Below are positions 1 through 8,560 of a stretch of 16,529 nt of DNA, in pieces; position 1 is the first letter of the stretch, and each line of letters starts with the position of its first letter. Source of the DNA: Discostella pseudostelligera (taxonomy: Eukaryota > Bacillariophyta > Thalassiosirophyceae > Thalassiosirales > Thalassiosiraceae). The position numbers and the translations under genes were made by a program. The stretch is taken from assembly GCA_036940085.1 (NCBI GenBank), contig JALLBK010000881.1, positions 1-16,529 of the forward strand, given 5' to 3'. The notes below the pieces were generated by a model. That model saw nothing but the letters and a program-made list of their open reading frames with translations. It had not been told where the DNA came from and made no database searches.

Positions 1-370
1 GAGCAGAGGAGCAGATATGGAGGTGGTGAGGTTGCTGAGGCTCAGTAGGTGCTGAGGTTCAGCAGATGTGATTGTGCAGGTGATTTTGTGCTGGTGATTA
101 TGCAGGTGCAAATGTGCAGTTGCTGCAGGTGCTGGTGGCAGTGCAGTTCTTACAGAGGCAGGTGTGATCATTGTGCAGGTGCAGGTGCAGGTGCAGGTGC
201 AGGTGCCAGTGGCAGTGCAGTTGTTGCAGAGGCAGGCGTGAACATTGCGCAGGTGCAGGTGCTGTAGGTACATAGCAGGTGGCAGGTGCAAGTGCAGACG
301 AGGGGGGCAGTGAGTTGGGGCTGAGGTGCAGAGGTGCAGAGGTGCAGATATGGAGGTGCTAAGGTGCTGA
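1..370. repeat. G-rich low-complexity tract with GCAGGT microsatellite
   Basis: The stretch is built almost wholly from GCAGGTG, GAGGTGCAG and GCTGAGG words. There are five perfect GCAGGT units at 175-204. A segment at about 125-184 is repeated with few changes at about 199-258, a fixed offset of 74 bases, so the microsatellite sits inside a larger duplication. The words GAGGTGCAG and ATATGGAGGTG recur near 16-30 and 325-360. A short open frame through it encodes only an Ala-Gly run, and I do not regard it as a gene. No gene is visible here. Confidence 0.8.
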
Positions 371-390
371 GTTCATGCTGAGGTGCTGAT

Positions 391-801
391 CTGAGGCCCT
401 TCCTTACAGTGGGGATAGATGACAGCGACAGACGATCTTTCGATGTTTGCTGTTTGATTTCCCGTCCTTACAAGACACTTTCTTCTTAAAAATGAATTTC
501 ATCCTTTGAAAACCAAAAAGAGTTTGAACGATGAAATTCATCCTTTGAAATTTTCTTTGCCACAGTGACAGATGATCCTTTATGTCGACACAAACACAAC
601 TGTAAGGATGGGAAATCAAATGGACAACATCGACAGATGAGGTTTGTAGATCTCTAAATATCAAAGAAGTTATCAAATATTAATATAGTCAATAAGCCGG
701 GATTTCTCCCTGTGGATCATCATAGAACTGTAAGGATTGGTGTTCATAGTTTCTTGCGGATGACAGCAAAGGATTCGATGAACTGTAAGGAAGGGCCTGA
801 G
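391..801. mobile_element. Foldback (MITE-like) element with 15-bp TIRs and CTGAG duplication
   Basis: The 15-base word GCCCTTCCTTACAGT at 396-410 is found as its exact reverse complement at 782-796. The direct repeat CTGAG lies immediately outside each end (391-395 and 797-801), as expected of a target-site duplication. Inside is a second, imperfect inverted repeat of about 40 bases (433-472 against 601-640), and a direct repeat around ATCCTTTGAAA (about 492-511 and 530-550). No transposase can be read, so this looks like a 401-bp non-autonomous DNA element. The TIR and duplication are seen directly; the mobile-element reading is inference, and no superfamily is assigned. Confidence 0.72.
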
Positions 802-907
802 GCTGTAGGAGGAGTAGGAGACCACCAACCACCACCATCCATAGACCATGATGTTGTCTGTCATTCAGCACTCCACGTGGCATGAAGTGGATGTTGGGCT
901 GCAAGCT

Positions 908-1135
908 TTCCCACCATATCTATCTCTGCCTCCGTATCTTTCTTCCCGCCATATCTTTCAAGCCCGACGTATCTTGTTTTCCGCCATATCTTTCAAGCAA
1001 GCCGTATCTTTTTTCCAGCCATATCTTTCCGTATCTTTTCCCGCCATATCTCTCCCTCCCGCCAAATCTTTTTTCCTGCCATATCTTTTATCCGCTTTCC
1101 CACCATAATATCTTTTCCCGCCATATCTTTCTCTC
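908..1135. repeat. 35-bp tandem repeat array (CCATATCTTT / CGTATCTT units)
   Basis: The word CATATCT occurs at 915, 950, 985, 1020, 1045, 1080 and 1122. The spacing is exactly 35 for 915 to 1020 and again for 1045 to 1080. Each 35-bp unit has two half-units, one with CGTATCTT and one with CCGCCATATCTTT. The tract is pyrimidine-rich on the plus strand. The word TTTTCCCGCC occurs at 1036-1045 and 1113-1122. Open frames on both strands only translate the repeat. It ends in a looser AGTATCT-rich stretch to about 1195. Confidence 0.8.
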
Positions 1136-1305
1136 CCACACATACAAGAAGTATCTCTAGAAGTATCTATTGTAGTATTGAGTAGTATCTTTCTTCCCAC
1201 CAGCTGACAGACAGACTGACCCTTGCAACTTCGACGAACAACCTTCATTCTTCTTGTTAATGTTATGTTCTTGCTTCATGTGTCTTGCCCACACCAGCAC
1301 CAAGA

Positions 1306-1392
1306 ATGCCAGAGCAACAAGCAACACTACTAATAGCAACTAATACAGGCGAAAATTGCACACCAATATCGGGTAGGAGAGAGGAGAAATGA
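1306..1392 (+). pseudogene. 5' coding module NTGxxCTPIxGRRE, truncated copy
   Basis: An ATG at 1306 opens a 28-codon frame (MPEQQAT... to a TGA at 1390-1392) that contains NTGENCTPISGRRE. The same module, NTGGDCTPILGRRE, occurs in a frame opening at 9106, and both begin M-x-x-x-Q. Four of the changed nucleotide positions fall as synonymous or conservative changes in this frame, which suggests it was once translated. The frame overlaps the next start as ATGA. I do not recognise the domain. It may be the damaged N-terminus of a gene continuing into the following ORF. Confidence 0.4.
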
Positions 1393-1895
1393 AAGATTCC
1401 TCTGATGAGAGTATCAAGGAGAAACTTACAGCATGCAATAATATTCATTTGTATTATGTTGTGGGCACCAGCTCTAGCACAGCAGGGGAGAGCCAACGCG
1501 AACTGCTCCAAAAACTCTGGAATGTGGACCACTGTCAATTCTATGTGATGGTAGAAAATTATTTCTTCATGAGGGGTGGACTGAAATTACAAGCCATTAA
1601 AGATGAAGTACCGGATTATAAACAACACGCCAACAAGTCCTACCATTTGGTGACTCTTCTTGGCATCCTAAAGTTCTGTAATCAGATTCATATCCTGATT
1701 TGGGTAGTTGATACTTGGGATGACAACAGTTTGAGGAGCAGTGGTGGAAGCTTGACTATGGCCTCTGGAGATGGTAACACAAGTGGAGGATCAGTAAATA
1801 TCGAAGGTGGGGATAGTGCAACAAATTTGGGTATATTACAATCTCATCTGGTGTGGGTACGGGGACAAGCTCAGGATACACGGCGATGTCGATGA
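1389..1895 (+). CDS. Hypothetical protein, doubtful
   Basis: The frame encodes 168 residues. The first ~115 look protein-like, with mixed charged and hydrophobic segments (for example GESQRELLQKLWNV) and a hydrophobic run near residues 88-108 (TLLGILKFCNQIHILIWVV). From about residue 115 the frame runs into the 300-bp tandem repeat read in a Gly/Ser-rich frame (SGGSLTMASGDGN), so the C-terminus is probably accidental. I recognise no family. The start overlaps the stop of the short module upstream, which may mean that the two were one gene before a frameshift. It could equally be a decayed fragment. Confidence 0.25.
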   Translation: MKDSSDESIKEKLTACNNIHLYYVVGTSSSTAGESQRELLQKLWNVDHCQFYVMVENYFFMRGGLKLQAIKDEVPDYKQHANKSYHLVTLLGILKFCNQIHILIWVVDTWDDNSLRSSGGSLTMASGDGNTSGGSVNIEGGDSATNLGILQSHLVWVRGQAQDTRRCR

Positions 1896-2960
1896 GCAAC
1901 GCAGGAGTATCTTCTGGTGTGTGTCAGGTGATTTGTGTGTGGGTGAATTGTCACCGTTGAGATTGGAAGTGGATTGTCTGCATTTGGCTCCAGTGGGTGG
2001 AAGTGCCTTGATCATTGCCAAATCATCATTTGAGGAGCAGTGGTGGAAGCTTAACTCTGGCCTCTGGAGATCGTAACACAAGCAGAGGATCACTAAATAT
2101 CAAAGGCAGAGACGGTGCAACAGATTTGGGGGGCTGAATCACAATCTCATCTGGCATGGGCATGGCTACAAGCTCAGGAAGAGCAGCAATATCAATGAGC
2201 AACACAGGAGTATCTTCTGGTGTGTGTCATGCAGCAGACTCATCAACAGCAAGTTGTGGCGGAAGTGCCTCGATCATTGCTGAATTGTCATTCAAGGAGC
2301 AGTGGTCGAAGCTTGACTCTGGCCTCTGGAGATGGTAACACAAGCGAATAGATCAGTGAATATGAAAGGCCGCAATGGTGCAACAGATTTGGGTGGGTAT
2401 ATCACAATCTCATCTCACATGGGCACGGCAACAAGCTCAGGAAGAGCAGCAATATCAATGAGCAATGCAGGAGTATCTTCTGGTGTGTACCAGGTGATTT
2501 GTGTGTGAGTGACAGTGTCGCCATTGAGATTGGAAGTGGATCGTCTGCATTTGGCTCCGGTGGGTGGAAGTGCCTTGATCATTGCCAGATCGTCATTTGA
2601 GGAGCAGTGGTGGAAGCTTGACTCTGGCCTCTGGAGATGGTAACACAAGTGGAGGATCAGTGAATGTCAAAGGCGTCAATGGGGCAATAGATTTGGGGGG
2701 CTGAATCACAATCTCATCTGGCGTGGGCACGGCGACTAGCTCAGGAAGAGCAGCGATATCGACGAGCAATGCAGGAGTATCTGGTGTGGCAGGCTCTTTG
2801 TCATGAACAATGGAAGTGCGAGTGTTAGTGACAGTGGCGCCTTTGACATTGGAAGTGGGTCGTTTGCATTTGGTTCCGGTGGCAGCATTTCAATTTCAGT
2901 GGGCTCCGGCGATGGAAGCGAAGGGGTGAAAGTTGTGAGTAGCATAATGGTGAGAGTATC
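1728..2960. repeat. Degenerate tandem repeat, ~300-bp unit, about four and a half copies
   Basis: The anchor GAGGAGCAGTGGTGGAAGCTT and its variants start at 1733, 2032, 2294 and 2599, giving periods of 299, 262 and 305. Other landmarks repeat in the same order in each unit: CTCTGGCCTCTGGAGATGG, GGTGCAACAGATTTGGG, CACAATCTCATCTGGC, AGCTCAGGAAGAGCAGC, GCAGGAGTATCTTCTGGTG, and CATTTGGCTCC followed by GGTGGAAGTGCC. The third unit is about 40 bases short. A fifth, partial copy runs from about 2690 to 2900 and is the most diverged at its end. Minus-strand frames in the last units read as a Pro/Leu-rich protein. Confidence 0.82.
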
Positions 2961-3023
2961 TCTACCATCAGTTAGTTGCATAGCTTTACTCCACTGTTCA
3001 CCAATTTTCATCATCTTCTGCAA
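2593..3023 (-). pseudogene. Pro/Leu-rich repeat protein remnant on the minus strand
   Basis: Two overlapping minus-strand frames cover the last tandem units. One, from about 2890 down to a TGA at 2593-2595, has no ATG but reads TPDTPALLVDIAALPELVAV and then PPLVLPSPEARVKLPPLLL. The other, from 3023, reads LPPEPNANDPLPMSKAPLSL. The unit upstream of this (to 2415) encodes closely similar TPALLIDIAALPELVAVPM before a stop. This looks like a repetitive, disordered, proline-rich protein broken by frameshifts and stops. I cannot name the family. The plus strand also has short Gly/Ser-rich frames, so the coding strand is an inference from the longer conserved minus reading. Confidence 0.35.
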
Positions 3024-3055
3024 TCCGCTACCTCTACTATCTTGTCCTTACTAGA

Positions 3056-3292
3056 GTGCATGCACCGACTTATCCTGTCACCATCCACCCTCATCATCAT
3101 TATCATCAATTATCATAATCTGACAATGACAATTGCCAGATGACGGTAATGACTGATGACAATGATGCTGGCAACCAACAGCATGATGGAGGTAGAAATG
3201 GTGGCTTAGAGCCAAAGATGATGTGCTTCATTGCCATGATGCATAGTATTTTGGGCAACTTGTAACGGACAATAAATAGAGATTAATAGATG
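3056..3292. other. Intergenic, TCATCA-rich
   Basis: A run of TCATCATCATTATCATCA words lies at about 3090-3120, followed by TGACAATGAC and GATGACAATGATG words to about 3170. I see no gene, and nothing that I can support as a regulatory site. Confidence 0.5.
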
Positions 3293-4120
3293 TCAATAGA
3301 TGGCTTTTGAGAAATATTGGCTGATAATGTTCGTCAACCAATAATTATACAAGGAATCCCAGTGTTGTTTCAACATGACTTCCTCCTCGATGAACTTTTT
3401 CAAGATTTCTGCGCTTGTTTTGGACTTTTCATTTGTCCTCGAATGATCTTCCATTTGTCTGTTGAGAATGCTGTGTTCTCTATTCAATGTGATCAAACCA
3501 GTGTCTTTGTGTACCACAGCTTGGTGAAGACTAACATGGAAGACAAGTCCTATACTCATTCCAGTAGAGTTCTTTGTCTTCAGGCCACTGCAGCTATGCT
3601 TGTAGTAAGTTTCTAATTCAAGTTCCAGAGCTTTCAAACAAGATACTTCTTCATCTTTTCCTCCCTGGGAGAATAAATGGAACCAGAGTGTGCGAGGATT
3701 GCCAATCACCAATATTGCAACAATCGAGTTCTCTTCCTGAGAGTTATTCTTGGTGTCGAATGTGCCATCTTTCTTTTAGCATGCATCTTGGTGACTAGAA
3801 ATGATCACATGACCAACATATGCAATAACTGAAACTGAATTGAACTCATGATCTACTTGAATGCTATCCACTTATAAGAGTTCTCTCACAATCTCTTGGA
3901 CCTTCTTTGTAATGCATTTGAGTGAATCTGGAATAGGATGAAACACCAAGTGACTGCGATTTTGTGAGAAATTGCCATAACAAGGGAACACCAGTGAGTC
4001 AATTTTCCTTCAACTGCTTACCATGGAGGGATGCCATTTGTGTTGATGCTGGATCCAGTACCAATGGTGTTTGAACTGTGTCGCTGTCACCAGCAGTTGT
4101 CGACAAGCAAACAGCAACTT
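3293..4120 (-). pseudogene. 2OG-Fe(II) oxygenase-like pseudogene
   Basis: A minus-strand frame can be followed from the TGA at 3293-3295 up to about 4010, with only two in-frame stops (TAA at 3776-3778 and 3872-3874). A one-base shift near 4000 then leads into a further open stretch (TPLVLDPASTQMASLHGKQ). Landmarks in protein order are GNFSQNRSHLVFH, then SVIAYVGHVIISSHQDA with an H-x-D pair, then ENSIVAILVIGNPRTLWFHL, then YYKHSCSG with a candidate distal His, then TGMSIGLVF. This order (HxD, a strand with IG-x-x-R-x-x-x-F, a distal His, a final strand) is that of AlkB-type 2OG-Fe(II) dioxygenases. A charged helical tail follows (EILKKFIEEEV). The assignment is by motif order only. The stops and frameshift make it a pseudogene unless they are sequence errors. 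Confidence 0.45.
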
Positions 4121-6681
4121 CAAGAAAACAACAACTGGGATGTTCCTGATGAATTGGCAATGGGCCTATTAAAGTGTCATGCAGTGATTGAATCAATTGT
4201 CAAGCCATTGGTGTATGGAGCAATATGCACAAACTCTCCTGTTCTTCTTCACTTGCAGCCAGGTCCACCTTTGCTGGCCAGGTCCATGAAAATTGAAGGC
4301 TCCCCTCCATCAAAACCGCATGGTAGCGAGTCGATGTCATGCATGAGCTGTGTCATCAACCTGCTCCTCCCATAGACCTGAAGCCAGAGATCTTGAATGG
4401 CTCAGCAGCTCAAGCAATAATAGGCAAGGACGTACATCATGGTGGTGATTGGCCCACCCCTCCATTGGTCCGAGTATATATGGTGGAGGTGGAGTGTTTG
4501 GGGCCAAACACCCTTGACGTAGTGATCGACGGCATCACACAGGCTACTAGTGAACCCTCACATTCACATAGGGCAGAGCTGACGCTCTGACGCAAGGAAC
4601 CTGGCGGCATCCTCATCATGGATAGATGGGTAATCCATTTCGTTCTTCTTGATGAATTGTATTTTTTTGCACGCTGTTCGCCTACTCGGGATGGTGGAGG
4701 TGCAGATATTCGACGACACGCAAGCTATCTTCGTGTTTGTGTTTCAGCAGTCAGCTTCATCATAACCATTGTCAACAAGTCTCATTGGCAAACCACACCC
4801 TGCAGGGAAATATGCTGGTTTGAGCAAGTGATCATGAGTTAGTTATCTACCAGGGCCGTTGCTTCCATCACTTACAGAATACATGGGTTGAAGCTACAAT
4901 CTCAGAGATGATTTAGAGGAGATCATCCCTTCCTTCCTATGTGTGGCTAAAAGTCTTGGTGAGCTCCTCCGGCAAGTCAACAAGGAGTCTAGCTTCACAG
5001 CTAATTATCCAAAGGGCAGTGAGCTGACTTTGCTGATTGGAAAGAGCGTTACCGTCCAGGCAAGAGATATTTGCCGCCGGTCTTGGTGGCAACAGACAAG
5101 CTTCGTCATTTGAAGGAGCATTGCCAATTTATGATGGTCGAGCTGACATGATGATGTTCACCAATGAATGTTTGTATTCAAGTGATAACTTATTGCAATG
5201 GTGCCTGTTCATTTCATTTGGATCGATGGAGATGATTGCAGTTCTCCGAGTGGCATCCATTTTGCATTTGGCTGTGGTGGTGCCAATGAGGTGGCTACTA
5301 ACTGCCAACACACACAAGCTGGCAGAATGCAAATGGGGAGAGCATTCAATGGGGCGGGCTGTGGACTTGCTCTACACTGCTTTCTTATCTATCCAAGCAG
5401 ATGGCTCACTGCTGCTTGTTCAGTATCAAGGACTTTATGGATTATCATCTGGAGGAGAAGGAAGGCAATGTGATTGGCTCCCATGATGCTGCAGAGATGG
5501 CAGAGTTGTTTTATTCACAACACTTAGAGAATAGACAGACTACTCATACTGTCATGAGCTTGCTGTTGGAGTTGCATCGACATTGTTGACTGAGCTTTCT
5601 GATCCAAAGAAGTCCACTCACCAATATCTCAATGATGGGATACTTGCATATGACAACATTACAGAGAAGGAGCAAGATGCATCATTGGGGAAGAGAGCCA
5701 ACAATGATCCATCTGAGGGTACCTTTCCAACATTCACGGATGTCTTATGCAACAGTAACTGTATATCCATTGATAGTCCTGCTGGAATAGGACAAGCAAG
5801 GTTCAACAACAACATGAATAGAGGAAATCACCAGCAAATGGTCACTAGAAGGAAGAGCAATAGCCACGATGATACACCTGCTGGACTTGGCCTATTTCAT
5901 CGTCTGCCTGAAAAATTGCAGAATCCATTACTTGCAGTATCAAAGAAGAACTCAGTAAAATCTTGCAAACAATTTCAGAAGTCCCCGGAGGAACAGCAAG
6001 CTCAACATGCAAAGAAGATTGAATTGGGCATCATGCAGAAATTTGAGGCTGCAGAATGAGATTTGATTTCAGTGTCATACTTGCACCAATAATATTTCTC
6101 TCCTCACTGCTGGATGACTCACGGTCACCTCGCTGTGTAGGGTGCCTCATCTAGACATAGAAACCTATGTGGGAACTCAAACTTTGATTGCCAATTTATT
6201 TTTATAAGAGGCAAATGCTAATCACTCAAACTCATCGCTATTGTTTCTCATCGCACAAACAATACACAATACACCCACACCATGATGGCCATGGTGCTCC
6301 TATCCTCCAGCGGCTTTTGAATAAATCGTCCCCTACTTGACCAATTTCTACCAACTTCGAGGTGAACATAGAAGACAAAGACTTGAACGATCGAGTGGAA
6401 TTTGATAGCTAATGTTGATGAAATAGATATTATATTTTTCCAACCATTGCAGAGGATCGAAATCTGACAAAATCTTACAACAAACAACAACGACCGCGAC
6501 GATGAAATATGGATGATGCGAGTGGTATTTCATTGTCAAAGTCTACTCTGCCACTTGTAATTTATGCAACAATCAAAAACATGCAGTCATATCAAATAGT
6601 TAGTAACAAAATTTGTTGGATATAGTAGATGTTCGACTGATGTTGGCCGCTGCAGTCATAATGGCGAGGTCGATGCCTTGA

Positions 6682-7388
6682 AGTCATCATAACTTTATTA
6701 ATAATGGTCTGATTGTAATGGTTTAAGGCAATATCAAATGATAGTTTAATTTCAAATAACTTTGTAGTAAGGCATTTGTTGATTAAACCAATATTCTTAT
6801 AAGTGTACCCGTCGGAAGTCGATCCACCACAGTTTGAGTTGTCAGCAATGTGGTCCAATATGAGGTTATATCTTGACACCATCATGCCCAGCACACAGCC
6901 AAAATTTTACAGCTATTGTTTTGGATGTCAGAAAGCCCCACCTCAATTTGGCTGCGTGGAAGACCAATATTGATGGAGCAATGGCAATATTACTGGGGAA
7001 ATGCAGATCAACACATTGAATTGTGGCACCTTCAAATCATCATTACTTCGTCAATAATGGTCCAATTTTTATGATTTAGGTCAATATCAAACGATAATGA
7101 GATTATAAATAACTTTGTACTTGAGGTTTTGTTTACTGAATCAATAATAGTAGAGGTGTGCCTGTTGGAAGGCTCCAGACCTGTGATTGGGGAGTCGGCG
7201 ATGTGGTCCAATAGGACTTCTGAACTCGAAGGCATATTAAAGGAATTGCAACCCAATTCGCACAGCTATTAATATGCTTATCATAAAGATGATGCCTCTG
7301 GATTTGGTCGCAATTCCGGCAGATATTGATAGCGTGATGGCAATAATACCATCGCCATTCCGATCAATGACTCTGAAATGCTAGCAAA
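6682..7388. repeat. Tandem duplication with 353-bp offset
   Basis: Matched landmarks sit at a constant offset of 353: ATAATGGTC at 6701 and 7054, ATGTGGTCCAATA at 6848 and 7201, ACAGCTATT at 6909 and 7262. ATGGCAATA at 6981 and 7337 shows the offset growing to 356. The copies are adjacent and clearly diverged. On the minus strand both keep an open frame with LDHIAD, TKLF and LSFDI motifs. On the plus strand LNLAAWKTNIDGAMAIL and LDLVAIPADIDSVMAI correspond, faintly recalling ankyrin helices. Neither reading is long enough to call a gene. Confidence 0.7.
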
Positions 7389-7454
7389 AATAACACGGTG
7401 AAGGTGGTACAATATTCCTACGATAGTACAATTTTTACGAATTCCTCTACATAG

Positions 7455-7500
7455 AAGTTTTGGCAGGAAAATTGTTTTTCAGGTTCAAGTTTTGGCAGGA
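7455..7500. repeat. 14-bp direct repeat at the insertion's right end
   Basis: AAGTTTTGGCAGGA occurs at 7455-7468 and 7487-7500, 32 bases apart. The second copy overlaps the right-hand GGATGA of the insertion, so the repeat may mark the 3' terminus of the inserted element or an alternative end point. Confidence 0.65.
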
Positions 7501-8236
7501 TGAGCCTTGTGAGGTCGTGTACTGTGCAGCAGGCTTTGGATGAATACACCAAGTTGGGCAGTAAGACAGAGAGATTAAAATGTGTGAAGGAGCAAATATT
7601 GATTTGGTATCTTCTTGGCCTTGGGTGGGTTAAAGCCCATCACCCATGATGGTCAAAAAACAAGTATCAGTATCTACCATCAGAGTTGTTGAAGCATTTG
7701 TGCTAAGTGGTTATTCCTCTTCAGGATGTGGAAGAGGTTCCCAGTCAGGCTCCAATCAAACTGCCAACCCGTACAGACACTTACACACTAGGCACAAAAT
7801 CAGCTGATCTAATTGCATTGGACAAGCAGCATTAGAAAAGGAAGACAGTAGACGGCTCAGAGCAATGATGGAAAGAGACAGGCTTGAGGAGAGTGGATTT
7901 GGAGACCAGCTCATGGAGATGCAGCAAACAAGTTGGGCAATTGAGAAGAATTCGAATTGGATCATGATATTCAAGCTGGACTTGTGCTTTCTATACTACA
8001 ATGATGACTGCAATGATATTTTGCAATGGTGTCAGGGCACCATCATCAAGGTTGTAAAAGAGAAGGGCACTTTTGTTGTGGTGGAAGTTAAATGGGAAGA
8101 AGAATGCCTAAAGCCTGGTGATATAGAGGCGACAACTGAAAGGTTGATGAAGTCAAAGTGGAATCCAACCACCCATGAGCATGGATCATGGAGTGAAAAC
8201 TTGCATCACATGACCAAAAGTGCAGCTAACATGTAG

Positions 8237-8560
8237 CTAGATGAATTAATATAACATAAACAACAGTATGGCAAATCAACACACTTTGTAGTCAAATTGG
8301 AAGCCCGAATTGGCCTGTAATAGAGGGAAAATAGCTCAAAACCATTGAGTCATGAGTCAGTCACTAGTCAAAATTGTCAAAATCACACTCGGCACACCCA
8401 ATGAAGCACTTCTAGTCAATTTTTTTATTCAAACTTTGGATCTATCTTAATACCATGTATATCTAGCACCTCCCCAAAAAAGAAGCAATTCAGAGAACTT
8501 TCATTTTTGAGTGGGTTTACCAGTGCCCCCCCTACTCGTACCCAGCCATTCAAACTACTA
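8237..8560. other. AT-rich intergenic stretch
   Basis: This lies between the stop of the plus-strand pseudogene and the minus-strand remnant. It contains an imperfect GAGTCATGAGTCAGTCACTAGTCA cluster near 8346-8370 and short T and A runs. I see no ORF, RNA gene or convincing regulatory site. Confidence 0.5.

Larger units (their letters stand above)
6112..7503. mobile_element. 1.38-kb insertion with GGATGA target duplication inside the pseudogene
   Basis: GGATGA occurs at 6112-6117 and again at 7498-7503. Upstream, the host frame reads HCW-ATG-A at 6108-6117. Downstream, the second copy continues ATG-AGC-CTT-GTG in the same frame. Deleting 6118-7503 therefore joins SPHCWM directly to SLVRSCTVQQALDEY, which fits the family spacing that I recall. 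The insert (6118-7497) has no terminal inverted repeat that I can find. It has no long ORF or recognisable transposase, and carries a 353-bp tandem duplication and a short terminal duplication. It could be a non-autonomous retroelement or a decayed fragment; the class is unknown. Confidence 0.6.
4339..8236 (+). pseudogene. Decayed member of a large uncharacterised multi-copy (probably mobile) diatom gene family
   Basis: One protein can be followed through several frame changes. Landmarks in order: TLDVVIDGIT (~4520), IVNKSHWQT (~4775), ELVIYQGRCFHHLQNTW (4836), LRDDLEEIIPSFL (4901), ADFADWKERYRPG (~5026), MRWLLTANTHKLAECKWGE (~5290), SMGRAVDLLYTAF (~5346), HLEEKEGNVIGSHD (~5446), VASTLLTELSDP (~5574), NNDPSEGTFPTFTDVL (~5698), YFSPHCWM (~6093). 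After an insertion it resumes with VRSCTVQQALDEY (7509), LGLGWVKAHHP..WSK (~7620), LPTRTDTYTLGTKSADL (~7760) and DILQWCQGTIIKVV (~8015), ending at TAG 8234-8236. In-frame stops lie at 6057, 6090, 7647, 7704 and 7833. From memory, these landmarks belong to proteins of about 1,100 residues or more, repeated in diatom and other stramenopile genomes. No biochemical role is known to me. A mobile-element origin is inferred from copy number and the surroundings. Confidence 0.65.

Noticed and set aside
49..267. Plus-strand ORF of 72 residues
   Set aside because: It is a translation of the GCAGGT low-complexity tract (Ala-Gly run) with no domain and a composition dictated by the repeat.
908..1135. CRISPR-like array
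   Set aside because: The 35-bp units are continuous tandem copies without unique spacers, and the genome is eukaryotic.
4031..4375. Plus-strand ORF of 114 residues
   Set aside because: It overlaps the better-supported minus-strand oxygenase-like frame, and its sequence does not align with the known landmarks of the downstream plus-strand pseudogene.
6118..7497. Terminal inverted repeats on the inserted segment
   Set aside because: CTCACGGTCACC at the left does not match the reverse complement of the right end (TGCCAAAACTTG), so a cut-and-paste DNA element is not supported.
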